The translations under genes and the position numbers were made by a program. Positions 44,601 through 54,468 of a DNA stretch of 64,000 nucleotides are shown in pieces. The DNA comes from Desulfosudis oleivorans (GTDB lineage: Bacteria > Desulfobacterota > Desulfobacteria > Desulfobacterales > SURF-7): assembly GCA_020723305.1 (NCBI GenBank), contig DYJC01000013.1, positions 1-64,000 on the forward strand, read 5' to 3'. Numbering within the stretch: the first letter of the stretch is position 1; each line of letters begins with the position of its first letter. The notes below the pieces were generated by a model that searched no databases, was not told where the DNA came from, and saw nothing but the letters and a program-made list of their open reading frames with translations.

Positions 44601-45298
44601 TCCGTTTTGCCTCTGCAAGCAGTGAAAAGGGATTGCTTCCCATAACCCTGAATCGTTTTCAGACCGGATTGGAACTGGATGCAGGTTTGCCCAAAATTCA
44701 CAACTTCCAGGTAGACCTTCTCGGCGGGTCCATTATCGCTTCCGTTTCTGTTCAGAAAATCGATCAGCGATTTTATCTTCCTGTTACGCTTTCTTTTTCA
44801 GGTATTCAGACGGATCGTTTTTTTGGAAAAACAGAAGAAAAGAAGCAAAAGAAGGATACTGAGGTCAGTGGGCAGTTTTATGCTTATGTTCCGGTGGCTG
44901 ACAATAAAAATGATTTTTTAAACAGTCTCGAGATGGATATACTGTTTACCCATATTGGAGCCAGGGCTCTTGAGCAGCTTTTATATTCCCTGGATCCAAC
45001 GGAAAGCAATGAAAAAATCGTATCCCAGCGGAAGCTGGTTAAAAAAGGATTTCCGCGCTGGATAAGATTAAACATTATGGATGGGACCCTGTCTCTGGAA
45101 GGTGTTGTTTCCATTCAGGGGGTGGATGTTGATATTCCGCAGGTAAAAAGGCTCAATATTTCCGGACTTCCCGGCCTTGATCCTCTGGAAGAGGAATTAT
45201 TGAAGATTTCACCTGTTGTGGATGCGCTCCGGTGCATGTCTGCAAATACGATATGGATGGATAAGAGTAAGAATAATATCGGTTTTATCGACAAATAA
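41618..45298 (+). CDS. YdbH-like AsmA-family intermembrane transport protein
   Basis: The 1,226-residue product has one N-terminal membrane helix (~16-40). A very long beta-rich periplasmic region follows, made of repeating strands with the AsmA/TamB/YhdP look (LKIFDHPVQDSLFSLDKTSI and similar). The C-terminal MDGTLSLEGVVSIQGVDVDI segment and the DUF1318 lipoprotein gene directly downstream point to YdbH rather than TamB or YhdP. In E. coli, YdbH with YnbE and YdbL helps move phospholipids to the outer membrane; that role is inferred here from homology and context. Confidence 0.75.
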   Translation: MSDMKIKSLPFFRLGKISLLILLFFIFLCSSSIYFIFILPSVLTFESVEALIEKSSKKLLNISLEIDDIQYAWPGSFRIIGLEISSDPLSDPDPILQIDEFGFTISIPDLFPGKIDSHIFIKGITFHFFRDADGKTNLDSLITSQNEKGEIPQADVKNNTNDAPFSLPIDIGIKIELRNFVISAKDQITDKKVLIENGLFLLDASSLFSNETNLKLFADVALNDKKLPPVDLALRVSNILDPETASVLPEKIDVSFHGKLPGSTISADGNLFGKGIKSVVDVDLKKLHEILLPFSPPHITDSKVSGSLHMSTMLNMNSKKEVFFESSVKLDGINLSGPVIQDKTISGFQACLNNNGSMNLSNRQLTISSGKLNLLRKGELSYHGTLKIFDHPVQDSLFSLDKTSIDIGELLTIGKPFLPPSFPISFGRDDKAPVLNIKGVVLKGNFLSGVCIGTLESLNLNIPYIEIRDRNLKIAVHNTHFDIDRFHSDLTHFFPRDILFSSSLGVDAVSVDTKEKIDLKTISIPKFQFQIKDIQKDPNSLFGYSATLSGEQRLEIQKIKMSSMGEIAGFSQTLDASCKLQQGKKAVLNIKGVSIGVSDLTLKNDAIGSFQTSLDVNSSDTSVVISSVSPPEIDILGMKNRIQVGNFAELNLSADIRNLALQGMETKGDLAVNLGNLFQELSKKPKQVLALDGTAFLKWAFDGRRPEASEIINLQQRSITDLQKDLAFIHHLQMDLSLNQIDANLALHPESLIQVKNFSAEPLVYYSYDGKKGRGDYKGEFTLHDVDSSLIPAGHKPVSAKFSFSGTHDGLQKVSMMQNFEIASLNFHESMRFALSGLDQSILQNREKNLPYFLKKTGGTFTGEIAMKELTAVHQIRKNLTASGAFSAGLDLLMVPGSRLGAKTRVQFIDVILKNGRQFSIHGLSGDIRLEKEYLLADNEAMDKSIDNPGSNSNLSVNVMKHPDFQEELLLAHLQKGEKGKHLFQATYPPSEMMIRFASASSEKGLLPITLNRFQTGLELDAGLPKIHNFQVDLLGGSIIASVSVQKIDQRFYLPVTLSFSGIQTDRFFGKTEEKKQKKDTEVSGQFYAYVPVADNKNDFLNSLEMDILFTHIGARALEQLLYSLDPTESNEKIVSQRKLVKKGFPRWIRLNIMDGTLSLEGVVSIQGVDVDIPQVKRLNISGLPGLDPLEEELLKISPVVDALRCMSANTIWMDKSKNNIGFIDK

Positions 45299-45374
45299 TA
45301 ACGGAAGACCTGTTAAGGGCAGATAGATAAACTGCCTGGTTTTTGTTCAGACACAAAATTTGAGTGAGGAAACC

Positions 45375-45953
45375 ATGAAAAGAATGATATTGCTTTTCCT
45401 GATAATCATTTCCGGTTGCACCCTGGCCAAGGTTGATGTGGAGGTGTTAAGTGAACGGACTGCCCTGGAGAATCAGGTTCTTGGAACTTATAATTCACTG
45501 GATCGGGAAATGATGCTGGTTGCATCTGTCCGTGGGGTGGATTCGCAGGGAAATATCAAAAAACCTCCGGTGAAAAGCAGAGAAAAGCAGGACGCGATTG
45601 CAGCGATACAATTGATTGAATTTCATTCCGACGATCTTTCGCAGTTCAAAAAATTAGGATGGATTGGAGAAAACAACAAGGGTTTTCTTGAATTGTTTGA
45701 AATGAACAAAAAACAGGTTCCCAAAGAGATGGAGGAGTTCTCCAACCGATTCACACATGAGGAGTTTTCCGCCATCATTCAGCAGGTCAACCAAGCCAGG
45801 CTTGTCATTATGCAGCGGGTTATCGATATGAATGAAAACCTGAAAGATACGGATATGCCCAAGGTTCAGCAGATATTCGCCAAATTGAATGCGGAAAATG
45901 CAGGTGCTGGTGAAAAAATACAGAATGACCAGGGAGAATGGAAGCTAAAATAA
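45375..45953 (+). CDS. YdbL-like (DUF1318) lipoprotein
   Basis: From ATG 45375 (GAGGAAA upstream) the product has 192 residues with a short lipoprotein signal, IIISGC near residue 15. KVDVEVLSERTALENQVLGT follows the cysteine. The C-terminal AGEKIQNDQGEWKLK resembles the ending of DUF1318/YdbL proteins. It may combine the roles of the small lipoprotein YnbE and the chaperone-like YdbL, since no separate ynbE is visible. It overlaps the next gene (TAATG). Confidence 0.75.
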   Translation: MKRMILLFLIIISGCTLAKVDVEVLSERTALENQVLGTYNSLDREMMLVASVRGVDSQGNIKKPPVKSREKQDAIAAIQLIEFHSDDLSQFKKLGWIGENNKGFLELFEMNKKQVPKEMEEFSNRFTHEEFSAIIQQVNQARLVIMQRVIDMNENLKDTDMPKVQQIFAKLNAENAGAGEKIQNDQGEWKLK

Positions 45954-48900
45954 TGAAACATTCATCTGTATTTCAAAAATTGATCTATTTACTGCCGGCT
46001 TTTTTGATCCTTTTGATGGTAAAAACACCTGTATTGGCCGGTAAAAATGATTTGTCCGGAATTCTTCATCCTGTCCAGATTACTTTTGAAACCGTTCCCA
46101 TTCAGAACATGGCAGTTTCACGGGATGGGAAAAAACTGGTTTGTGCAATGGAAAAAAATGGTTTCACAAATCTATGGCTCTATTCGGCGGATCCGCAAAA
46201 AATCGTATTCCCCGTGCAGATCACGGATGACCCCTTTATCGAGTCATCTCCTGTGTTTTCACCGGATGGACGATTTATTGCGTTTACCGGAACCAATGAT
46301 GATGTCAAAGGCGATATCTATCTGCTCAATATCGAAGAAGCCGGAAACCTTCCTGAAAAGCTGACCGGACGGGAAACCAGAGATGGCGGAGCCTGCTTTG
46401 ATCCAACCGGTAAAATTTTGTATTTTCATCAGACATTACCGGGAGAAGCATTACCGAAAATTGTTTCTCTCCAGTTGGATGGAAAACATCTGATCCATCG
46501 TGTCGAAACCGGTTCGGATGGCTCTGATCCGGATCTGTCTCCGGATGGCCGGAAGATATGCTTCACCAGCTATCAATCTGATCCGACCGGTTCTATCATG
46601 GTCTATGACCTTACAACCTCTGAAACAAAAATTCTGACAGATGGACCTTCTTTTGATTCTTCACCAAAATGGTCAACAGACGGCAACACCATATTTTTTA
46701 CCCGAATTTTCATGGATACGGATCAGGATGAAAAAATTACCTATCGGGACAATGCTGTTCTGTTCAAAGTCAGTCCGAATCCGCCGGTTCCGGTATCTTT
46801 TCCCATGACGCGGTTTGATCGTACCGTCCGGAATCCATTGGCGGCGGATGGCAAGCTGTTTCTGATTTCACCTCAGAACCGGAATATGGATAATTGTTAT
46901 GTTATCTCGGAAAAAGGTTTGATCCCTTTACAACAAGATGTCAATCAACAGGTCTCATTTTGCAAAAATCTTGCAGACAAAACCAGTGTAAATCCTTTTT
47001 TGAAAATTCTGGCTCATTCCAAAATAATGGAATTTGGAAAGGTCAAAGAAGCCGGTGCGGCGGCTTATCGGATCGGCCGGATCTTAGAAGAGATGGAGCT
47101 TTTTCAGGGAGCAGTTGTATACTATGAATCGGTTTCAGAAAATTATGGAGGCTTTGAACCGGAAACAACCCTTTCCAGGGTCGCACTGACAGCAGCTAAC
47201 ACGCAACTTAAACTGAGTAAAACAGCACATGCAGATGAAAAAAACCAGATAATTCAATCTGCGGTTGAAAAATTGAAATCCATCTCAAGCCAGGAAACCG
47301 GTATCACAAAAGCAAGGGCTGATATCGAAATCTCAAGATTACTATCCAAGTCAGATACCGGTGCAGATTCTCTGTTTGAAGCCGTCCGGACACTGGACAA
47401 AGTGATTCGTTCTTTTCCGGATCAGGATTCCGATATTGCCGAGGCCACCCTGCTCAAAGCTCAGATATATACTGAACTTGGAAGAAGTGAGGAGGTTTTT
47501 GCCCTGTATAAGTCCATTATACGGAATTTCCCAGATCAAACCAGATGGGTAGTTCTTGCGATTGAAAAATCACTGGATTTTTTTCTTGAAAGCAAGGAGA
47601 ACGTGAGCTTTCAAGAAAAAATCAATCTCCTTGCAGAGCTGTCGAAAAAAAATCATGAACAAATACCCATGCTGTCTGCAGGGGCTTTGAATCGGGCTGC
47701 GGACCTTTATGTTCAGAATGATCAGTGGACTCAGGCAAAGGAACTGTACCGGCTGGTTCTGGAGCGCTACCCGTTTCAGACGGTTCAGGCAGCGGCAGCC
47801 CGGCTTGCTCTGGCAGAGATTCTATACAGAGAGGAACGATTCCGGGAAGCCCTCAACCTGTATGAAGCGGAAATCAACCAACCGGCAGGGGAGGAAAATA
47901 TTATCGAGCTGGCCCGAAGAGGCTATATCCGGAAATCCATTGACTCCGGTGAATACCTGTTTCGTCTGGGTGAGGTACCGGCAGCCATGAGCCGGTTCCG
48001 GGAACTGATCGACTTTGATCCGGGAATTGTAGAAGCCCATCGCGGGTACATTAAATGTGCCGCTGCACAAAATATGACCGACAACACTTTGAACACATAC
48101 AGATCATACAACGTCAAAGATCCTGAAAATCCGATTTATATTTATGGTACAGCGCTTCTCCTTACGTATCTGGATAACAGGGAAGCGATGTCGGAGGCAA
48201 AACTTCTTCTGGAAAAAGCCATTCATCTCAATGGACAGATTGAATATTTTCATCAGACGCTTGGTTATGTTTTTGAAATGCTCGAAACTGCTTATGGAGA
48301 AAAAGGAAATCTTGAAACCGCACTTGAATCCTATAAAAAAGCCTATTTTCTAAACGACTCCCAGCGAAACCCGGACAACCGTTCCCATCTTGCGCTCAAC
48401 ATTGCTAATATCCATTTTCATCTGGGTCAATTCCACCAGGCGCTTCAGTACTACACCATAAGACTGGATTCAAGAACGCCATTTGATAACCCGGATACTG
48501 AAATTTTATTTTATCAGCGGTTAGGAGCCTCTGCCTTTCAGGCAAAGGATAATAAGAAAACCATCACGGCTTTTCAACAATCCATAAAGCTGATCCGGGA
48601 AACGGCTGATCCGTATGAACCGGTCCGGATGTTTGAAAATATCCATCGCTTTGTTATGGATGAGATCATCATGCTGGCCTTCCGTCAGAATGAACTGAAA
48701 CCGGATGCCGAGGTGGCTTCAGACAGACAATCCAGCATCAATCGGACGCTGACAAAAATTTCTGAAAATCTGTTTCCGCCGCCATCCAGTGAGTGGAACC
48801 GGTTTGAAAGTAAGATGGAGGATCTGATCCGCCGACAGGAAGAAATCCTGCCGGATATGTATTCTCTGGTTGAAAAACTTCAGGATACCCAGCTTACCAG

Positions 48901-51900
48901 GGAAGAAGCCGAGCAGAGAACGGAATGGTTTCTCATACGCGTAAGAAAAGCATTACAACAACCATCGCGCATTGTTATGCTTGAAACAGAAATGAGGGAT
49001 CGCCTGGGACTTGCCTTTCAGGAAAATGGAAACTATCAGGAATCTTCGGAGCAATTTGAAACCGCATTCTCCTTGAATCAGAAACTTGGACAGAACCAGA
49101 ATCTTTCCGTGAACCGGAGGTCTGTGGCGTATAATCAATATATGCAGGCAAGCCTCCTTCATGGTGAAGAAAAAAAACAACTTCTGAGAGACGCGGCTCA
49201 CAATTTCAAGGCTGCTGAAAAGCTACTTGATCAATATGGAGTTTCAACACAGAAGCAAAAGGAAAAAGGGCTGTTGGACATCTCTCTTGAGGTCGCTCTG
49301 GATAAAAAGGGAGCAACTCAGGCTTCTCATGGTTTCTCGCTGGTTCAGGAAAAGCGTTTGATTTCAACCTTTCTTGCAAGAATTGGTATTGAACTGGGTG
49401 ATTTGTCACCAGCGGAAAAAGAGATCCGGAAGCAGCTTGCAGAATATCCTGTTACCCGGAAAATTGAAGATAAAGATCTGTACGGCGTTTCTCTCCTGTA
49501 TCATCGGGCGGGATTATTGTCAGCGGCCGGAAAACAATATCAGGAAGCTTTCTCCCATTTTGAGCAATCTGCTCAGATGAGCCATCAGTATGGCAATCCG
49601 ATCAGCACCTGTATCAATGTCATGAATATGGCACACACCTTGTCTAGATTTGCAGAGCATGATGGGGATATTGATTCCGGGGTTACAAGGTTGTTGAAAA
49701 TGGAAAAGAAAGCCGGTTCCTTATTACAATCCTCCAATATTTTTGATCCGGTTTTCGTTGCGGGGTATTATAACACCATCGGGCAACATCTTCTGACAAT
49801 TGCTGATCAACCATCAGAAAATATTAATCATCCCGTGAACCGGTTTTTGCGGATTCAACAAGCGATCCTGTTTCTGAATCAGGGCATCAACCTGCTTAAT
49901 GAAAATTTTCCTACAAATAACAGAGAAGATAGCTCATTGCTTGCGTCACTGCATCTGAACAAGGCCATTGCCGCATCACTCATTGGCGAAAAGGGTCATT
50001 CCGTAAATCATTTTCAGGCTGCCTTCAGAATTTCAGAAAAAAACATTCTGCCTGACTCAGAATGGCGTGCGCTTGTGGGTCTCGGAAAACTGGAAGAAGC
50101 GCTGGCTGTGGTTTCCGATATAACCATATTGAAAGCCGGATGCAGACCGTTTGAGATTACCGGGGCATTTCATCCGCTGGTTCTGAATCTGATTCAATCC
50201 GATGAGAAAGAAGCAGCGCTGAATCTCATTGAAAAAATATCAGAGATCGAACGATTCAACCGGATGGCATTTCTTTTCAGGGATTCACTGGAAAACGGGA
50301 AAAAATTGTTTCAGAGGGCCTACCCTAGAATCGAGCGGATTCAGGCTTTGCGAAACTCCATCCAAAAAAATGTTCCGGAGGAGTTGGCCTATCTGAAAAA
50401 GAAACTGTCTGATGAAACCGCTATCCTTGAACAGAATTTCGGCAAGGAAAACGAAAAACTGCCGGATCTGATCCGCCGGATCCAGGACAAAGAACTGCAG
50501 GAGAATCTGATTTGCCTTCTCGGTATTGCCGAACAGGCGGAATATACGGCTGAGCAGGCTGTCCGGGAAGCCGATTCCGGAAAAGCCTCTATTTTGAGAA
50601 AAGAATATAAAAGTCTGATTGAAAAATACCATAAAAAACGGCTGGAGCTTATTGATAAAAGACCGGATGATATTTCTTCCGATACGATTACTTTTCTGGG
50701 ACCGGAGCCGGCCGAGGCTGCAGATATAATGAATTCGCTTTCTGAAGATCAGGTTCTTGTCAGGCTTTTCAGGGTTGAACCAGACTTTTATTCTTTTTCC
50801 ATTACTTCAGAACAGATCGATATCCGGAAATTCGCTTCTGCAGAAGAGGCTGTGAGCTCTCTTCCGGAGACGGAAAAAACCAATATCGCCTATGAAGTTC
50901 CCTGGGAAATTCCGGGAAAACGGGCATGCAGCCTGAGCGGGACACATTTTTTCCGATCCTATGTCAATCGAAAACCGTTTAAAAATAATGTTGTAGCGGT
51001 TCCGGATAGGCTGCCGGATCAGGAAGGGTATCAGATGAATCAGATAGGGCAGGTTACTCAAGGGCAAGAGGACAGGCTTTCGATTCTTTTATCTGAAATG
51101 AATACCCTGTTTCTGTCCGGAGAAGTCTCTGTTTCCACCACTATCCCGACCCGATCCGGAGAAAAACCGGATCGTTTTATTTCCTTTGAGAATCAGGATG
51201 GCAACCCTGATTCCATCGAACCATTGTTAACCGGGTCTAAAAATCTTTCGCTGGCCCTGATTTCGGAATCTTCCCCGGATGATCTTTACCTGATTGGAAA
51301 TCTGTTTTCGATATATCGTTGTCCTTCCGTATTGTTCCGTAAAACAAAGGGAAATGATTTCCTAAAACAATTTTTCGAAAACTACCGGTCAAAAACGGTT
51401 CTGGAGTCTGTTCAAGGTCTGAAAGGAGCGGTTTCGTCCACTGAACCGGAGCCGGAAATAATCCTTCTGGGATATCCGGGTATGTCGTCTGCAGAGTCGG
51501 ATCTGTTTTTGCAGGATTATTTCGCCCAATCTGTTCAGAAAGGAAAAGCCGCATTTGATGAAGGACGAAATGGGGAAGCTTTTTCCTATTTCCGGAATGC
51601 CCTGGAAATTTCACAAAGGTTTGCAAAGTTTCATTCTCTGTTGCCCAAATTACTGAGTTATTGCCGGGAAACAGCCTATCGGGAAAATGATCTGGAACAA
51701 TCCGCTCTATATGCCGGGGAACTGGTCAAACTGATGGAAAAGGAGAATCCGGATACGGAAAACCATGCGGAATCCCTGCTTCGGCTTGGATTGATTTTAG
51801 CCGCACAGGAAAAATTCGGGGAAGCCATACCACTGCTGGACCAATCGGTTGAGATGCTGGAGAATCTGGAGTTGGATGAAAAAAAAATCCTCGCAATGTC

Positions 51901-54382
51901 CGAGCTTGGAATTTTATTGGAAAATGCCACGGAATATGATCGCGCTTTGACAACATTCCAATCCGCAGCCGAAATCAGCAATAATCTCGGTAAGGATGAA
52001 CTCCTTGCAGATCAGTATCGGAATATGGGAAGAATCTATGATCTGAGAATGAGCCAATATGCTTCCGCCATTCAAAATTATCAAAAAGCGCTTCCGATTT
52101 ATCAGGATATGGATGATGTTGAAAAATCAGCCCAGGTTTTTCTGGATATCGGGAGATGTTACAGGCTGCTTGGCAATTTCCCGAAAGCGGAAGAATCCTT
52201 TCAGACCGCGATTGGAACGATCGACAACAAGAATGACAAGATGAAACTGCTTGAAGCAAAAATTCTGATCGAGCAGGCAAACAATGCCTGGTTTCAGGCG
52301 CGATACGAGAAGGCGTTTATGCTCCAGCGAAAAGCATATGACATCTCCACAACCTTCGATTTTCCTTTCATGAAGGTGATCTGCCTGAACACATCCGGTT
52401 TGATCTGGTGGACGCTCGGTGACCATCGGAAAGCACTATTTGAACTTGAAAAAGCCCTTGAAATTGCAAATTCAAATCCGAACCGGAAGGATGAAATCGC
52501 CAGCACGCTGAACAATATCGGTCTGGTGTTACGGGAAACCGGAAGGTATCCGGAAGCAATTGATACATTTGACAAGGCGCTTTCAATTGATGAGAAACTG
52601 CAATCCAAATGGGCGATTGCATATGATCTCCGGAATAAAGCCCTGACCCTTTTAAAAATGGACAAGGTCAATGATGCAATTCCATTATTTGAAATGTCCG
52701 CCCGGATATCAAACGAAATCGGAAATAAAATCAACGAAGCCAAAGCCCTTCTTGGGCTTGCAGATGCATTCCGGACAGCGAATCGGCCGGGTGATGCCAA
52801 AAAGGCATATGAACAAGCCTTATCTCTTGCCTCTGAAATGAATCTTCTGGAAACCCAATGGAGGACGCTCTATGGCCTTGCACTGCTCAACCTGAGTGTC
52901 GATCCGGTAACAGCAGAGAAACAACTCCGGGACGCAATTGATGTGATTGAGGTCATGCGGGCGGATATCAAGATCGAGCAGCTCAAGGAGTCATTTTCGG
53001 ATAATAAGTTCATGGTGTATGAGACACTTGTACGGCTATTGGCGGACAGGGGAAAAATAGAGGAATCATTTGAAATCGCAGAGCGATCCAGGGCCAGGAG
53101 TTTTATCGATCTTCTGGGAAACCGGCCGTTGACCCTTCATCAGAAAAAAGACCAGCAGCTTTATGACAAACAGAAACAGGTCCGAACCCGTCTGGATGAA
53201 ATCAAATCCCTGATCGCACAGGCGGAGGAAGCTCAGGAGCGGGAGATTTATCAAAAAACACTTGGGGAACTTGAACATGAATACCGGAATGTACTGCTTG
53301 AAATGCAGTCCAAAAATCCGCAGCTATCCTCCATGGTTTCCGTAACACCTCTGAAAGCAGACCAGTTGCAGGAATCCCTTGATCCGGGAACTGCTCTTCT
53401 TTCCTACTATGTTCTGGAAGATGAAATATTCTGCTGGCTGATTCAAAAAAAGGATGATCCAACCCTTACGCCATCACCCATTATGCTTTTCCGTCTGCCG
53501 GTAAACCGAAAAAAAATGGGAGAGGATATACTGGAATATCGGCGAGCCATTCAAAACCTGGAACCGTTTGAATCTTTGTCCAGAACCCTTTATTCTCTAT
53601 TGATCGAACAGCCGGTTTCACAAGTTAGCGGTATTAAAAATCTTGGAATCATTCCCCATGGCCCATTGCATTATCTGTCTTTTGCAACACTCTTTAATGG
53701 AAAAAAATATCTGATCGATGATTATTCTCTATTTTATCTACCAAGCGCCAGTGTCTGGAAGTATACAAAGGAAAGACGGCAACCACAAAAGAATGTCAAT
53801 GTGCTTGCGATTGGTAATCCGGACCTTGGTGATCCTGTTCTGGATCTCCCATTTTCAGAGTATGAGGTAGGATCGATTCAATGGAGTTTCCCCAATATCA
53901 CGGTTTTGACAAAAGAAACAGCCTCCGAAGAATGGGTTGCAAAAAATACCGGAAAATTCGGGATTATTCATCTTGCTTCTCATGGAGAGTTTGATCCGGT
54001 GAATCCATTATTTTCCGCCATTAAGCTATCCAGGTCCAAACAGTTTGATGGGAATCTTGAGGCTTCTGAGATTTTCGGATTGCAGATCAATGCGGATATG
54101 GTTGTACTAAGTGCCTGTCAATCCGGACTTGGAAAGGTGACCGGCGGAGATGATGTGATCGGACTGAACCGGGCTTTTTTCTATGCGGGAACCCATACGG
54201 TGGTTTCCAGTTTATGGCGGGTAAGCGATGTATCCACTGCGCTTTTGATCAAAACATTTTACCGCCGGTATACCACCTACAATAAAGCGGACAGTTTGCG
54301 ATATTCAGCACTGCATGTCAGGAACCGGTATCCCCATCCTGGTTATTGGGGGGCATTTACCCTTGTGGGAGATTACAAATAG
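45953..54382 (+). CDS. Giant exported TolB-propeller / TPR / CHAT caspase-like protease
   Basis: From ATG 45953 the product has 2,809 residues. A signal peptide ends near KTPVLAG. Residues ~40-330 form a TolB/PD40 beta-propeller (SPVFSPDGRFIAFTG, DPDLSPDGRKICFTSY). Residues ~370-1500 are TPR-like helices. Residues ~1580-1850 look like a decayed CHAT domain. TPR repeats follow at ~1865-2380 (for example NNIGLVLRETGRYPEAIDTF). A C-terminal CHAT domain occupies ~2430-2809, with its catalytic His2677 in HLASHGEFD and Cys2722 in LSACQSGLG. CHAT proteins are caspase-like cysteine proteases gated by their repeats. It should act in the periplasm or at the surface. It is cotranscribed with YdbH/YdbL-like genes and followed by SH3 and M48 genes. 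Its substrate is unknown. Confidence 0.9.
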   Translation: MKHSSVFQKLIYLLPAFLILLMVKTPVLAGKNDLSGILHPVQITFETVPIQNMAVSRDGKKLVCAMEKNGFTNLWLYSADPQKIVFPVQITDDPFIESSPVFSPDGRFIAFTGTNDDVKGDIYLLNIEEAGNLPEKLTGRETRDGGACFDPTGKILYFHQTLPGEALPKIVSLQLDGKHLIHRVETGSDGSDPDLSPDGRKICFTSYQSDPTGSIMVYDLTTSETKILTDGPSFDSSPKWSTDGNTIFFTRIFMDTDQDEKITYRDNAVLFKVSPNPPVPVSFPMTRFDRTVRNPLAADGKLFLISPQNRNMDNCYVISEKGLIPLQQDVNQQVSFCKNLADKTSVNPFLKILAHSKIMEFGKVKEAGAAAYRIGRILEEMELFQGAVVYYESVSENYGGFEPETTLSRVALTAANTQLKLSKTAHADEKNQIIQSAVEKLKSISSQETGITKARADIEISRLLSKSDTGADSLFEAVRTLDKVIRSFPDQDSDIAEATLLKAQIYTELGRSEEVFALYKSIIRNFPDQTRWVVLAIEKSLDFFLESKENVSFQEKINLLAELSKKNHEQIPMLSAGALNRAADLYVQNDQWTQAKELYRLVLERYPFQTVQAAAARLALAEILYREERFREALNLYEAEINQPAGEENIIELARRGYIRKSIDSGEYLFRLGEVPAAMSRFRELIDFDPGIVEAHRGYIKCAAAQNMTDNTLNTYRSYNVKDPENPIYIYGTALLLTYLDNREAMSEAKLLLEKAIHLNGQIEYFHQTLGYVFEMLETAYGEKGNLETALESYKKAYFLNDSQRNPDNRSHLALNIANIHFHLGQFHQALQYYTIRLDSRTPFDNPDTEILFYQRLGASAFQAKDNKKTITAFQQSIKLIRETADPYEPVRMFENIHRFVMDEIIMLAFRQNELKPDAEVASDRQSSINRTLTKISENLFPPPSSEWNRFESKMEDLIRRQEEILPDMYSLVEKLQDTQLTREEAEQRTEWFLIRVRKALQQPSRIVMLETEMRDRLGLAFQENGNYQESSEQFETAFSLNQKLGQNQNLSVNRRSVAYNQYMQASLLHGEEKKQLLRDAAHNFKAAEKLLDQYGVSTQKQKEKGLLDISLEVALDKKGATQASHGFSLVQEKRLISTFLARIGIELGDLSPAEKEIRKQLAEYPVTRKIEDKDLYGVSLLYHRAGLLSAAGKQYQEAFSHFEQSAQMSHQYGNPISTCINVMNMAHTLSRFAEHDGDIDSGVTRLLKMEKKAGSLLQSSNIFDPVFVAGYYNTIGQHLLTIADQPSENINHPVNRFLRIQQAILFLNQGINLLNENFPTNNREDSSLLASLHLNKAIAASLIGEKGHSVNHFQAAFRISEKNILPDSEWRALVGLGKLEEALAVVSDITILKAGCRPFEITGAFHPLVLNLIQSDEKEAALNLIEKISEIERFNRMAFLFRDSLENGKKLFQRAYPRIERIQALRNSIQKNVPEELAYLKKKLSDETAILEQNFGKENEKLPDLIRRIQDKELQENLICLLGIAEQAEYTAEQAVREADSGKASILRKEYKSLIEKYHKKRLELIDKRPDDISSDTITFLGPEPAEAADIMNSLSEDQVLVRLFRVEPDFYSFSITSEQIDIRKFASAEEAVSSLPETEKTNIAYEVPWEIPGKRACSLSGTHFFRSYVNRKPFKNNVVAVPDRLPDQEGYQMNQIGQVTQGQEDRLSILLSEMNTLFLSGEVSVSTTIPTRSGEKPDRFISFENQDGNPDSIEPLLTGSKNLSLALISESSPDDLYLIGNLFSIYRCPSVLFRKTKGNDFLKQFFENYRSKTVLESVQGLKGAVSSTEPEPEIILLGYPGMSSAESDLFLQDYFAQSVQKGKAAFDEGRNGEAFSYFRNALEISQRFAKFHSLLPKLLSYCRETAYRENDLEQSALYAGELVKLMEKENPDTENHAESLLRLGLILAAQEKFGEAIPLLDQSVEMLENLELDEKKILAMSELGILLENATEYDRALTTFQSAAEISNNLGKDELLADQYRNMGRIYDLRMSQYASAIQNYQKALPIYQDMDDVEKSAQVFLDIGRCYRLLGNFPKAEESFQTAIGTIDNKNDKMKLLEAKILIEQANNAWFQARYEKAFMLQRKAYDISTTFDFPFMKVICLNTSGLIWWTLGDHRKALFELEKALEIANSNPNRKDEIASTLNNIGLVLRETGRYPEAIDTFDKALSIDEKLQSKWAIAYDLRNKALTLLKMDKVNDAIPLFEMSARISNEIGNKINEAKALLGLADAFRTANRPGDAKKAYEQALSLASEMNLLETQWRTLYGLALLNLSVDPVTAEKQLRDAIDVIEVMRADIKIEQLKESFSDNKFMVYETLVRLLADRGKIEESFEIAERSRARSFIDLLGNRPLTLHQKKDQQLYDKQKQVRTRLDEIKSLIAQAEEAQEREIYQKTLGELEHEYRNVLLEMQSKNPQLSSMVSVTPLKADQLQESLDPGTALLSYYVLEDEIFCWLIQKKDDPTLTPSPIMLFRLPVNRKKMGEDILEYRRAIQNLEPFESLSRTLYSLLIEQPVSQVSGIKNLGIIPHGPLHYLSFATLFNGKKYLIDDYSLFYLPSASVWKYTKERRQPQKNVNVLAIGNPDLGDPVLDLPFSEYEVGSIQWSFPNITVLTKETASEEWVAKNTGKFGIIHLASHGEFDPVNPLFSAIKLSRSKQFDGNLEASEIFGLQINADMVVLSACQSGLGKVTGGDDVIGLNRAFFYAGTHTVVSSLWRVSDVSTALLIKTFYRRYTTYNKADSLRYSALHVRNRYPHPGYWGAFTLVGDYK

Positions 54383-54468
54383 AAGGTATTTTTGTTTGAA
54401 TTAATCGGGATGTTATTATATAGTGCCTGAAAAAAATAATAAAACAGTCAATTGAACGAGGAACTCCA

